DNA of 64,000 bases. Source: Paenibacillus xylanexedens. GTDB taxonomy: Bacteria > Bacillota > Bacilli > Paenibacillales > Paenibacillaceae. Location of the stretch: positions 1,302,001 to 1,366,000 of the forward strand of contig NZ_VEBF01000002.1 in assembly GCF_007676705.1 (NCBI RefSeq). The letters run 5' to 3'. The notes beneath the pieces were generated by a model, which was not told the DNA's origin, did no database searches, and saw only the letters and a list, made by a program, of their open reading frames with translations. A program made the position numbers and the translations under genes. Positions 8,671-16,931 of the stretch are shown here, piece after piece. Position 1 is the stretch's first letter. Every line of letters starts with the position of its first letter.

Positions 8671-9507
8671 TTACTGAGCGGCCGATGCTAATTGAATGGA
8701 TAAGATAAGGTCGTTTTCTTCTCCCAATGCATCAGCGACAGGTCCAAAGCCCGGCATATCACTACAAAAGCTCTGAATATCGTCGATGAGACCGGCACCC
8801 TGTATAAGCCGGTGAGTTATCGCTACTTTTCCCTCATGAACTTCAATAACGCGGTAGGCAGGTACATCGAGACAAGCTGCGGTCTGTACGTAATGCCATT
8901 TTGCTTGCTTAACGATGGAGTTTATGTGATTATGCCCGCAAAAATAGATGCCTCCTTCTGGCCGACTATTGAATATGCTCTTCAGTTCATCCTGCGGACG
9001 GACATACAGCTTATCGAGCGTCGAACGTGCAGTTGTATCGAATACCGGATGATGCCCGAAGAGGAGTACTTGCTTCTTATGCGAATCGGCAAGCTGGTCT
9101 TTGAGCCATGCCAGTTGCTCTCCGTCCAGTTCTCCTCCCCAATCCTCACGGTTCATTTCCTGGGTAGTATCCAGAAAAACCAGCTTGGCATGAGGCGTGT
9201 CAATCGTTCGATAGCGATCCTGACCTGTTAGCGTGGAAATCTCATGCTTTGGTATCGAATAGGTATCATGATTGCCCAGCACATGAATAAAGTTCCGTTC
9301 ACTTCTTGCAAGAATGGAGTAAATCGATCGAAGTTCCTGAGCCGTTCCTTCATGTGTTAAATCGCCAATAGAGATATGAAAGTCCGCCTCTTCCTTCAGA
9401 AAAGCCTCGAGCATATGCTCGTATGCCCGGACTCTCGCAGCCTTCATTTCCTCGGTCCCGTGACTCATACTTGAATAGTGAAAATCACCTAGTAACGCCA
9501 GACGCAT
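8671..9507 (-). CDS. Calcineurin-like metallophosphoesterase
   Basis: A 278-residue cytoplasmic phosphoesterase with the full dinuclear metal motif set: GDFH (residues 7-10), GDLTH (about 48-52), GNHD (about 78-81), GHHP (about 150) and GHNH (about 197-200). Members of this family hydrolyse phosphodiesters or monoesters, including cyclic nucleotides and glycerophosphodiesters (GpdQ). Lying between a HAD phosphatase and the Ugp ATPase, it probably processes an imported phosphodiester, but the substrate is inference. GGAGGTGG precedes the ATG. Confidence 0.85.
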   Translation of the reverse strand: MRLALLGDFHYSSMSHGTEEMKAARVRAYEHMLEAFLKEEADFHISIGDLTHEGTAQELRSIYSILARSERNFIHVLGNHDTYSIPKHEISTLTGQDRYRTIDTPHAKLVFLDTTQEMNREDWGGELDGEQLAWLKDQLADSHKKQVLLFGHHPVFDTTARSTLDKLYVRPQDELKSIFNSRPEGGIYFCGHNHINSIVKQAKWHYVQTAACLDVPAYRVIEVHEGKVAITHRLIQGAGLIDDIQSFCSDMPGFGPVADALGEENDLILSIQLASAAQ

Positions 9508-9546
9508 TAAACGCCACCTCCATCTTTATTTTGGACACCTTGCTGC

Positions 9547-10380
9547 TCAAGCTCTCTCCACCTGCAACACATCTGAAGGCTTTAAATGGTCATCCTGCTC
9601 CATGATGCATTCGTTGAAGGAAGGCCATATATAATCCGGAATGATACCGGTCTTTCCAATATCCTCTCTTGAGGAGATACCCGTAAGCACGAGCGCAGTC
9701 TTCATTCCATTCTGCTGTCCAAATAAAATATCCGTTTCCAGCCGATCACCTATCATGAGGCATCTGCTGCTATCCACATCCAAAAGCTCGAGCGCCTTCT
9801 CTGCATAATAGCGGGAAGGCTTGCCAATCACGACCGATGCTTTCTGCTGGCTAGCTGCCTCGATCGAGCTTAGAATGGCTCCGGTGTCCGGAATGATATC
9901 TCCTGGCACGGGACAGCAGTTGTCCGGATTCGTTGCGAGCAGAACCGCCCCATGACGGACTGCTTTTGCCGCTAAATGAAGCTTATCGTAATGAAACTGC
10001 CGATCCATGCCAACTAACACATGCGTTGATCGATACGGATCTTCGGTAATGACTATCCCGATTGCCCGAAGTTCTCTCTGCAAAGCCTCCTCACCGACAA
10101 CCAGCACCTTGGCGTCCGGGGCATGCTCTGTAAAATACATTCCTGACACGTATCCTGCGGTCAGAATTTCATCAAGCTGGCACGAAACACCCAAATTCAG
10201 CAGCCGCTTGTAGCAATCCTCCCTGGTATGAACGGGAGTATTCGTAAGGAACAAGAGACGCTTGCCTCGTGATCGCAAGCCACTAATTAAGTTATTTACG
10301 CCAGGGAGCATCATCTGGCCGACATAAATCGTCCCGTCTAAATCGAAGCAATACGCATCGTAAGCATACAAATCCTCCAT
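9547..10380 (-). CDS. HAD-IIA phosphatase (NagD/AraL/glycerol-3-phosphate phosphatase group)
   Basis: A 277-residue HAD superfamily hydrolase with a C2a cap. Motif I is FDLDGTIYVG at residues 13-22 with nucleophile Asp13 region, motif II LLFLTNTP at about 43-50, motif III Lys in VIGKPSRYYAEKAL at about 187-200, and motif IV MIGDRLETDILFGQQNGM at about 213-230. The subfamily dephosphorylates sugar phosphates and glycerol-3-phosphate. Its place next to a glycerophosphodiester phosphodiesterase and GlpP makes glycerol-3-phosphate the leading guess. No glycerol kinase or GlpD is in the window. Confidence 0.85.
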   Translation of the reverse strand: MEDLYAYDAYCFDLDGTIYVGQMMLPGVNNLISGLRSRGKRLLFLTNTPVHTREDCYKRLLNLGVSCQLDEILTAGYVSGMYFTEHAPDAKVLVVGEEALQRELRAIGIVITEDPYRSTHVLVGMDRQFHYDKLHLAAKAVRHGAVLLATNPDNCCPVPGDIIPDTGAILSSIEAASQQKASVVIGKPSRYYAEKALELLDVDSSRCLMIGDRLETDILFGQQNGMKTALVLTGISSREDIGKTGIIPDYIWPSFNECIMEQDDHLKPSDVLQVERA

Positions 10381-10398
10381 GACCTTAACCCTGCCCGC

Positions 10399-11112
10399 TC
10401 ACACTGAGCTGGACAACTCCAATACATTCATGAAGCATTCGAGCTCATCTGTACAGACCCATACGGACGGATATTCCTGAAATTTCTCCATTATGGAAGT
10501 CTCATTTATTGTCCAAGCCATCAGTTGAATTCCTAGCTCTTGACATCGATGAATGTAATCTTCAGTCACGAAGGCATAGTGCATGGACAAGAATGTCGCC
10601 CCCATCTCTAACGACCAGTCAAGAATAGCCTTCGAACACCCAAAAGTGATGAGACCGATGCGTACATCGCTAGATAATTGCCTGATCTTCTCCAAGGCAT
10701 CAAAATCAAATGACGTAATGACTACCTGATTCAGCAGGTTGAATTCTTTGATAACTTCAAGTACCTTTTCCTCCAGCTGAGGGTAATAGTTACCCATCTG
10801 CTTAAGCTCAATGTTAAGCCCAATCTTACCCTTTAAAGCACGCAGCACCTCTTCAAGGGTTGGAATATGCTCATCTTGCTTCATTTTAAAAGATTGCAGC
10901 TCCGAAGCTGTATAATCGGCTACCCTGCCCGTCCCATTTGTCATGCGGTCAAGCGTATGATCATGAATGACAACCGGGATTCCATCCTTGCTGAGATGTA
11001 CATCCAGTTCAAGATGTGTGAACCCAAGCTCCACCGCTTTTAAAAAGGAAGACATCGTATTTTCAGGATATTTCTTTGGATAGCCGCGATGAGCAACTGC
11101 TTGAATGGTCAT
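10399..11112 (-). CDS. Glycerophosphodiester phosphodiesterase (UgpQ/GlpQ-like)
   Basis: Hydrolyses glycerophosphodiesters to glycerol-3-phosphate and an alcohol. 237 residues with the GDPD signature: AHRGYPKKYPENTM at residues 7-20 (His8, Arg9, Glu17), LELDVHLSKDGIPVVIHDHTLDR at about 37-59 with the metal-binding Glu and Asp and catalytic HDHTLDR, and IELKQM near 100. It has no signal peptide, so it acts in the cytoplasm, unlike secreted B. subtilis GlpQ; substrates must therefore be imported whole. It is the first gene after the glpP-leader terminator, with GGGAGG before its ATG. Confidence 0.92.
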   Translation of the reverse strand: MTIQAVAHRGYPKKYPENTMSSFLKAVELGFTHLELDVHLSKDGIPVVIHDHTLDRMTNGTGRVADYTASELQSFKMKQDEHIPTLEEVLRALKGKIGLNIELKQMGNYYPQLEEKVLEVIKEFNLLNQVVITSFDFDALEKIRQLSSDVRIGLITFGCSKAILDWSLEMGATFLSMHYAFVTEDYIHRCQELGIQLMAWTINETSIMEKFQEYPSVWVCTDELECFMNVLELSSSV

Positions 11113-11149
11113 GCTAAAGTTACCTCCCGTTGTATTTTATGGACAACAC

Positions 11150-11218
11150 AAAAAACCCAGCAGCAAATCACCCTCCTTCAACATCAAGGTTGTATCGATT
11201 TACTTACCACCGGGTTTT
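11150..11218 (-). promoter_or_regulatory. Leader terminator between glpP and the phosphodiesterase: probable GlpP antitermination target
   Basis: On the minus strand AAAACCCGGTGGTAAG (11218-11203) pairs along its full 16 bases, using several G-U wobbles, with TTTGCTGCTGGGTTTT (11167-11152), ending in TTTTTTG. The roughly 35-base loop carries a small CCTT/AAGG hairpin. GlpP of B. subtilis acts on such leader terminators in the glycerol regulon when glycerol-3-phosphate is bound. The hairpin is seen directly; GlpP binding is inferred. Confidence 0.75.
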
Positions 11219-11252
11219 CTCGTCGTCTCCACCCAAGGATAAATGTATGAAA

Positions 11253-11792
11253 TTAAGTCCAGAATTTCTCATGGCCTATCGAAACAAAATCTGCCCCGCT
11301 CTTTAATGCTTCCTGAATTTCTTCCTCATGCCGGATAAGTCCTCCAACAATCAACGGCTGCGTGATGCGTTCTTTCAGTTCTTGGATAATTCGGGGCATA
11401 AGTCCCGGCATCAATTCAACCTCATCAGGCTTGTAGCTCTTAATCATCCGAACTGCAGTCTCAATTGCAGCTGAATCAATGGCAAATATGCGCTGTATGC
11501 TTAATAAGCCTGCTTGCTTTGCAGCAGAAACCGCATTGCTCTTCGTCGTCACGATCCCATCGACTTTAAACACATCAGCAAGATATTGAATGGCGGAGGC
11601 ATCTCGTCCAATCCCGGATACCATCTCGGTATGCACGTAAGCCTGTTTGCCGCTTTGATGCAGACTGTCTATGATTGAACCAAGATTGGTGATGTTGCCT
11701 GTCATCAGAATAACTCTCTTCACATCGCTTGCTATAGCTTGAGAAATTTGCTCGTCTACCGTAATGGAGGCGATGATGGGATAATTCTTCAT
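11253..11792 (-). CDS. glpP: Glycerol-3-phosphate responsive antiterminator GlpP
   Basis: An RNA-binding regulator of glycerol and glycerophosphodiester genes, 179 residues against 192 in B. subtilis. It has the GlpP TIM-barrel pattern: SVTVDEQI-like opening near 9, VILMTGNITNLGSIID at about 27-42, VHTEMVSGIGRDASAIQYLA at about 53-72, DGIVTTKSNAVSAAKQAGLLSIQRIFAID at about 78-106, VELMPGLMPRII at about 125-136, and PLIVGGLIRHEEEIQEALKSGADFVS at the end. It is first in the operon, upstream of the terminator it probably controls, so it would be made constitutively while the structural genes wait for inducer. GAGG lies nine bases before the ATG. Confidence 0.93.
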   Translation of the reverse strand: MKNYPIIASITVDEQISQAIASDVKRVILMTGNITNLGSIIDSLHQSGKQAYVHTEMVSGIGRDASAIQYLADVFKVDGIVTTKSNAVSAAKQAGLLSIQRIFAIDSAAIETAVRMIKSYKPDEVELMPGLMPRIIQELKERITQPLIVGGLIRHEEEIQEALKSGADFVSIGHEKFWT

Positions 11793-11956
11793 GATTTAGT
11801 CCTCATTCCCTCGTTTGTCATCTTAAATGATAAAGCTTTAATATTCGTTTGGTATCACCGCCATGTAAACGGGGTATTAACTTAAGCCCTGAGGTTTGGC
11901 GAAGCCTAGCGAGGGAAATAGTGATAATACTACACATCGAAAGGATGAATCATACG

Positions 11957-12445
11957 ATGAATCCAACTTCAGATCACCAAGAAGCAATTGAGAAAATTCA
12001 GGAATTGATCAAAGACATCGACGTTGCGATGCTTACAACGGTATCAGAAGAAGGGCTAGTTTCACGCCCAATGAAAACCCAGGATGTCGAGTTCGACAGC
12101 AACCTGTGGTTCCTGACCAAGAAAGATACGAGCAAATTTCATGAACTGCTTCACAACCAGCAAGTTAACATCGCATATGCGGGTAAATCTTTCGTCTCCA
12201 TCCGTGGCGAAGCCGAACTCGTGGAAAGCTCTGAGAAGATTAAGGAATTTTGGAGCCCGGTCTACGAGAACGTACTAGAAACCACGTATGATGATCCGAA
12301 CCTCGTTCTCATCAAGGTCAAAGCCGAAACTGCCGAGTATTGGGATACCGGCAACAAGTTTAAGATGGCCAAGTTCTTGTTCCGTCGACTACTGGGCAAA
12401 AATACTGAAGGAACAGATATCAATCAGATTGTGGAATTCAATTAG
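11957..12445 (+). CDS. Pyridoxamine 5'-phosphate oxidase-like / general stress protein 26 family
   Basis: A 162-residue cytoplasmic flavin-binding split-barrel protein, similar to B. subtilis YdaG and the general stress protein 26 family. Typical segments are MLTTVSEEGLVSRPMKTQDVEFDSNLWFLTKKDTSK at about residues 23-58 and VNIAYAGKSFVSIRGEAELVESSEKI at about 67-92, then FWSPVYENVLE and LIKVKAETAEYWD. The ATG at 11957 is preferred; the longer open frame from 11849 lacks a ribosome site, while AAAGGA at 11940-11945 serves 11957. It is divergent from glpP and is followed by a strong hairpin. Physiological substrate unknown. Confidence 0.82.
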   Translation: MNPTSDHQEAIEKIQELIKDIDVAMLTTVSEEGLVSRPMKTQDVEFDSNLWFLTKKDTSKFHELLHNQQVNIAYAGKSFVSIRGEAELVESSEKIKEFWSPVYENVLETTYDDPNLVLIKVKAETAEYWDTGNKFKMAKFLFRRLLGKNTEGTDINQIVEFN

Positions 12446-12470
12446 ATACGTAAAGAAATTTCATAAAGAG

Positions 12471-12503
12471 AAGTGCCCATCATGCTATAGCGATGGGCAC
12501 TTT
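12471..12503 (+). terminator. Hairpin between convergent genes
   Basis: AAGTGCCCATC (12471-12481) pairs with GATGGGCACTT (12492-12502). The T-tract is weak on both strands. It sits between the convergent general stress gene and comEC and could stop both. Confidence 0.6.
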
Positions 12504-12578
12504 GAATTCGATCTTATACAGGATATCAATCCATAATAGTCAGAGGCGTTCAAAAAAACGATTTAGGCCAGCCAAAAC

Positions 12579-15449
12579 TCATCCCTCCTTGTCAACCAAC
12601 TTGTACCGAATATCAATCTTCCCATCTTTCACTCTCATCTGAACCTCACCCACCTGATCTGTCCGATAAATCTCTGACCCGGTAGCCTCCAAACGTTCCA
12701 TCACCCCCGGATTGGGATGCCCATATGTGTTATTAACACCGGCAGATATGACCGCGGTTTTGGCTTTCCAGTATTGGAGCCAGGCTTCGGTTGATGATGT
12801 TTTACTACCATGATGAGCGACCTTTAACACGTCAATGGAGACAGAAGCTGAGGCATCTTTTGAATTGTCCTGCAACAGGCCTGTAAGTACCTGTTGTACA
12901 ACTCTCTCTGCAACTCCAAGATCTGCACCTCTCTGTTCAAACGCTTCAGCGAGCGAGCCATCTTGAATCATATAGAGCAGGTTCTGTTCGGCCGCTGCAT
13001 CCATGTCTCCCGTGAACAACATGGATGTCCCAGCCATGTCCAGCAAAAAGACAACGGAATCATGATTCTGGTGTTCAGACACAGGCAAACTGCCAGAAGC
13101 TTCTATTTCCATATGTTCCAGATCTGGAGCTATAAAATGTAAACTCGTCTCCTTGTCAGCCTTATAAGACATGCCCTGCTGGATGGCGTAAAGTGGAATC
13201 TTTCGTTCCATGGCTGTAGTCAGTAATTTATCAAAGTTATCCTTACCACTAGTTGTGCCATTAAACATGAATCGTTTAACCGGGATCTGTTCCAGCACAG
13301 CCTGTAGTCCTCCCGCATGATCCTGGTCAGCATGCGTTACAATTACAGCGTCCAGTTGATGGATGCCTCTCTTTTTCAATAGAGGAACAACGACCTTGGC
13401 TCCCACTTCATACGGATCCCGCCTTGTTTTCCATGATTGTTCGGTGTTCCCAAAGTTCACCGTGCCTCCGCCATCCACCAAAATGTGTTTGCCTTCTGGC
13501 GTTGTAATCAACGTGCTGTCTCCCTGACCAATGTCCAAGAATTGAACAATGCCGGTTCCAGCAGGCTTCGGAGTCTGGTATGCCCACCACAATCCAGCAA
13601 CAAAGCTGATCGCGAGCAAGCCGCACAACCACCGCTGAACTTTACTCATTCGCTGATGCGTATAATAACCTGCACCTCGTGCAGTAAATGCACTTGTATA
13701 CTCCGGCCATGCGATACTGGCTCCTAAAGTCGTTAATGAAGTTTCTTTTCCATCTACATGGTTCTTACCTCGATACTGTTCCCCGGTAGACATCGAAGAA
13801 CGAATGCCCACATTCCCCATTGCAACAGAAGGCTGTCGCATGACAAGAGGAGCCGTATCCTCCTCAGTAACCACTGTTTCTTGCTGTGTACCGTTGCCCT
13901 GATGAAGTAGATACAGCAGAGCATACAACACGGCGTAATATGCAGCAATCCACAACAGTGAAGGCGTAGCCCAGATCAATACAAAACCTGGCATGCTGTT
14001 CATCCACTCTACGCTTGTAAACGTCAGTTGATTCAGTTGAATTGCAACCCATGCGAGGGGTTTCGCCAAGGGAACCCATATGAAAGACAACAGCATGGCG
14101 ACCGTCCCCAGAGGTAATACAATCGCACTAATCAAAGAAACAAGCAGAAAGTTAGCCACAAATGAGAGCAATGAGAACTGGTTGAAATATAAAATGGTTA
14201 CTGGGAACGAAATCAACTGAGCGGTCACGGTAACGGATGCTGTCGCTGCCAGAGATTTCGGCCAACTGCTGAACAATCGGTTAATCAATGGCATGTAGAT
14301 CATCAAACCTGCGGTTACGAGAAAAGATAACTGAAAGCTAACGCTCAGCAAAAAGTACGGGTTCCACCACATCATCAGCAATGCTGCTGCACTAATCATC
14401 TGAAGACCATCTCTGGCAAGACCACGACGAGCCATATACAGCCCAATCATGGACATTATGCCTGCCCGAATCACTGAAGGTGAACCACCGGATAGCAGCA
14501 CATAAGCTGGTACCAGTATAAGAACAATCGTAAGTGCCGTCTCTCTGGTAAGCCTTAGCCAGGATAAAATAAGGAGAAGAGAAGCTACATATACAGCGAC
14601 ATGAGTTCCGGAGATTGCCAGGATATGCGTTAGACCCAGTTGTGAAAACTGACCATAGGTACCAGGATCGATATCATTAGCCATCCCGATAATCAGACCC
14701 TTCATATACCCTGCATGAGGCTCGGGGAATAATCGCTCGACCGCCGAACCCAACGCATGCCGCATCCAATCCGTCCACCGTAGTACGTTAAATTGTCCAA
14801 CCCCTTCAGGGGGAGCTGCTGTTACTGAACTGGCTCCCTTCACTTTGAACAACCAGTGGATATGCAGGGTTCGCAAATAGCTGCGATAATCAAACCCGTC
14901 AAAGTTCCTGGCTTCACCAGGAAGGGCAAAAGAACCATGAAGCGTGATTGAATCGCCCCTCTTCCAACCTGCCGCTACCTGCTGTTCTTCCTCCTCCGCC
15001 AATCTGACTTGCACCATCAATTGTTCATCTATGTTGAACGCAGATGATGTTGCCAGATCTGTATCTGATGATGAATCCGAGATAGGCAATATTGAAGACA
15101 TCTGAATCTTAAAGTCAGCCCGATCTCCATCAATGCGTACATCTGACACCAGCTCACCCTGAATTTCGGCTGACCAACCGTCCAGCGCATCAGCAGCGAT
15201 CTGCATGGTCTCCGGCAGACTGCTATGATTGCGTGCGTCATTCCACTCCCAATGTGCAGCACCTCCAATAAAGGCAGCGAGTAAAAATACAATAGACCAT
15301 CCACGCACATCCATAAAGCGAAGTAGAAGTGGCAGACATGCCAGCGCTCCAATGAACCCCCAGATTAACGTCCATCCTGTTAACGCGCATGCCATCCCGC
15401 TCCCGCATAACCAGCAAATCGTAAAACTCAGTAACGGTCTGCCTTTCAT
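12579..15449 (-). CDS. comEC: ComEC/Rec2 DNA-uptake channel with C-terminal metallo-beta-lactamase domain
   Basis: Membrane channel for single-stranded DNA entry in transformation. About 956 residues, longer than B. subtilis ComEC (776). An N-terminal membrane pair and OB-like DUF4131 region are followed by the competence domain with many helices (YMKGLIIGMANDID, LGLTHILAISGTHVAVYVA, RAGIMSM). A long hydrophilic insert lies at about residues 525-615. The C-terminal metallo-beta-lactamase fold carries FLDIGQGDSTLI, VTHADQDHAGGL, MLFTGDMD and AHHGSKTSS, all metal residues present. The ATG at 15449 with GGAGGGG is preferred to the ATG nine codons earlier. It follows comEA and comEB as in Bacillus. 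Confidence 0.94.
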   Translation of the reverse strand: MKGRPLLSFTICWLCGSGMACALTGWTLIWGFIGALACLPLLLRFMDVRGWSIVFLLAAFIGGAAHWEWNDARNHSSLPETMQIAADALDGWSAEIQGELVSDVRIDGDRADFKIQMSSILPISDSSSDTDLATSSAFNIDEQLMVQVRLAEEEEQQVAAGWKRGDSITLHGSFALPGEARNFDGFDYRSYLRTLHIHWLFKVKGASSVTAAPPEGVGQFNVLRWTDWMRHALGSAVERLFPEPHAGYMKGLIIGMANDIDPGTYGQFSQLGLTHILAISGTHVAVYVASLLLILSWLRLTRETALTIVLILVPAYVLLSGGSPSVIRAGIMSMIGLYMARRGLARDGLQMISAAALLMMWWNPYFLLSVSFQLSFLVTAGLMIYMPLINRLFSSWPKSLAATASVTVTAQLISFPVTILYFNQFSLLSFVANFLLVSLISAIVLPLGTVAMLLSFIWVPLAKPLAWVAIQLNQLTFTSVEWMNSMPGFVLIWATPSLLWIAAYYAVLYALLYLLHQGNGTQQETVVTEEDTAPLVMRQPSVAMGNVGIRSSMSTGEQYRGKNHVDGKETSLTTLGASIAWPEYTSAFTARGAGYYTHQRMSKVQRWLCGLLAISFVAGLWWAYQTPKPAGTGIVQFLDIGQGDSTLITTPEGKHILVDGGGTVNFGNTEQSWKTRRDPYEVGAKVVVPLLKKRGIHQLDAVIVTHADQDHAGGLQAVLEQIPVKRFMFNGTTSGKDNFDKLLTTAMERKIPLYAIQQGMSYKADKETSLHFIAPDLEHMEIEASGSLPVSEHQNHDSVVFLLDMAGTSMLFTGDMDAAAEQNLLYMIQDGSLAEAFEQRGADLGVAERVVQQVLTGLLQDNSKDASASVSIDVLKVAHHGSKTSSTEAWLQYWKAKTAVISAGVNNTYGHPNPGVMERLEATGSEIYRTDQVGEVQMRVKDGKIDIRYKLVDKEG

Positions 15450-15483
15450 TCCTTCCCCTCCTTCATTCCACCCCATTAAACGC

Positions 15484-15524
15484 AGAAAAACCCCCGGAAA
15501 GCCGATTCAGGCTTGCCGGAGGTT
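15484..15524 (-). terminator. Intrinsic terminator after comEB
   Basis: Minus strand AACCTCCGGCAAGCC (15524-15510) pairs with GGCTTTCCGGGGGTT (15502-15488), running into TTTTTC. It separates comEB from comEC, so comEC may need its own promoter or readthrough. Confidence 0.8.
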
Positions 15525-15552
15525 CTCCCTCGCGCATTAGACTATATTAATA

Positions 15553-16071
15553 TTAGTTGCTCACGGTCATCATCGTTTCCCGCGGCGGCTGGTAATTCTC
15601 CAGTCTGCGGAACGTTATGCCCTTCTGTTGCATCATATTCGTAACCTTGCCGGTATCTTTAGGATAAGAACGATGAAACACGATTTCTGTAATCCCGCTA
15701 TTCGCCAGCATATTGGCACATGTCCAGCAAGGTTCGTCGGTCACATACACAGACGAGCCTTCGCGGTCAATTCGATCTGTGAATAAAAGCAAATTTTGCT
15801 CCGCGTGGATTGTGCGAATGCAGCGTTGCTTTTTGACCATTTCTTCTTGTCCATCGGTTACGACCAACTCATATTCTTCCGATATCATGCAACCTGCTTC
15901 AGAACAATCCGGGACGCCCGTGGGTGCACCATTATAGGCTGTTCCAAGCAGTTTCTTTCCCTGAACAAGCACAGCACCCACGTGACGACGCGAACAGCGG
16001 GAACGGGTCGAGACCATATATGCAATGTCCATAAAATACGTGTCCCAGTCCTTGCGTACCTCTGTACTCAT
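15553..16071 (-). CDS. comEB: dCMP deaminase family protein ComEB
   Basis: A 172-residue zinc-dependent deoxycytidylate deaminase, probably making dUMP; its role in transformation is uncertain in Bacillus too. The zinc site is complete: HAEQNLLLF (His and catalytic Glu at about residues 103-104) and DEPCWTCANML (two Cys at about 131 and 134). SRRHVGAVLVQGKKLLGTAYNGAPTG near residues 28-53 is the family substrate-binding region. It lies 39 bases downstream of comEA and upstream of a terminator. Confidence 0.93.
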   Translation of the reverse strand: MSTEVRKDWDTYFMDIAYMVSTRSRCSRRHVGAVLVQGKKLLGTAYNGAPTGVPDCSEAGCMISEEYELVVTDGQEEMVKKQRCIRTIHAEQNLLLFTDRIDREGSSVYVTDEPCWTCANMLANSGITEIVFHRSYPKDTGKVTNMMQQKGITFRRLENYQPPRETMMTVSN

Positions 16072-16110
16072 GCTGCTTTCCTCCCGCTCAATACAATTTT
16101 TATTCTAATA

Positions 16111-16746
16111 TTACCGGATCTGCACATGCGGTGCCATCTTCTCCAGCATCTTCATGCCGATTCCTTTGACCTTCGTCAAATCACTCACTTTCGTAAAAGG
16201 ACCATGTGTATTCCGATAGTCCACAATGGCCTGAGCTTTCTTCTCCCCGATTCCGGGAAGCTCCGTAAGCTTGGAGACAGGTGCAGTATTCACATCAATC
16301 TTGCCGTTGTCGCTAGGTTCCTCACGAACGACAGATGGATTACTGTTCGTGCCCATCTCGGAAGTAACCGAAGGATTCGAATTCGTACTTTGCGCCACTG
16401 GTTCAATCGAAGTAGCAGCATCTGAAGGATTATCGTTCGTCTGACTTGTAGTTTGAACAACCGAATCACCTTCAACCCCAACGCTCGCAAGCTCTTTAGA
16501 CTCTTCTGCCTTTGCCTCATTCCCAGTCTGCATCCCACTTGCATCCGTTCTCGAAGATGCTCCTGTATTGCTCTGAACCGAAGTAGCCGACTGTACAGCA
16601 GGTAGTTCCTGCTTTATCGTCGGCTTCTCGGTGCCGAGCTGCAAGGGTTCCCAGCCACTAGGTGGTTGTTCACTTTTGCCCGACCACAATATGAGTATAC
16701 TTCCAACCACCGCTGCAGCAATGGTCATTCCTTTATTCCATCTCAT
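16111..16746 (-). CDS. comEA: Competence DNA-binding protein ComEA
   Basis: Membrane-anchored receptor for double-stranded DNA on the outer face of the membrane. 211 residues: a single membrane anchor near residues 6-22 (MTIAAAVVGSILILW), a Ser/Thr/Gln/Asn-rich linker of about 110 residues, then the helix-hairpin-helix domain (IDVNTAPVSKLTELPGIGEKKAQAIVDYRNTHGPFTKVSDLTKVKGIGMKMLEKM), with both GIG turns. The ATG at 16746 preceded by GGGAGAGGTG is chosen over an upstream GTG 15 codons earlier that has no ribosome site. The linker is long compared with B. subtilis. Confidence 0.92.
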   Translation of the reverse strand: MRWNKGMTIAAAVVGSILILWSGKSEQPPSGWEPLQLGTEKPTIKQELPAVQSATSVQSNTGASSRTDASGMQTGNEAKAEESKELASVGVEGDSVVQTTSQTNDNPSDAATSIEPVAQSTNSNPSVTSEMGTNSNPSVVREEPSDNGKIDVNTAPVSKLTELPGIGEKKAQAIVDYRNTHGPFTKVSDLTKVKGIGMKMLEKMAPHVQIR

Positions 16747-16931
16747 TCTTCCACACCTCTCCCTGAATTCAAAATCATTCATTTCGAACACGGGCGGTGC
16801 TTCCGAACCGTTGAACTTTCCTTATGAAACAAGTTGTGCATTTTTCATGTCATGTGAAACAGGTCCTCACGCATAGAATAGAGGGAATGAACTGCGCCAG
16901 TACCGTAAAGCATGAAAGGAGGCCTGAAACA

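Noticed and set aside
11846-11876. GTTTGG ... GGGTAT as a sigma-B promoter of the general stress gene
   Set aside because: The spacer is about 19 bases instead of 12-15 and the -35 is incomplete.
11863-11880. TGTAAACG as a cre site before glpP
   Set aside because: Only one half-site matches; the second half is unrelated.
11849-11956. N-terminal extension of the general stress protein
   Set aside because: The added 36 residues are unlike the family, and the ribosome site serves the ATG at 11957.
15796-16425. Plus-strand open frame of 209 codons
   Set aside because: It runs antisense through comEB and comEA and has no start signal or family pattern.
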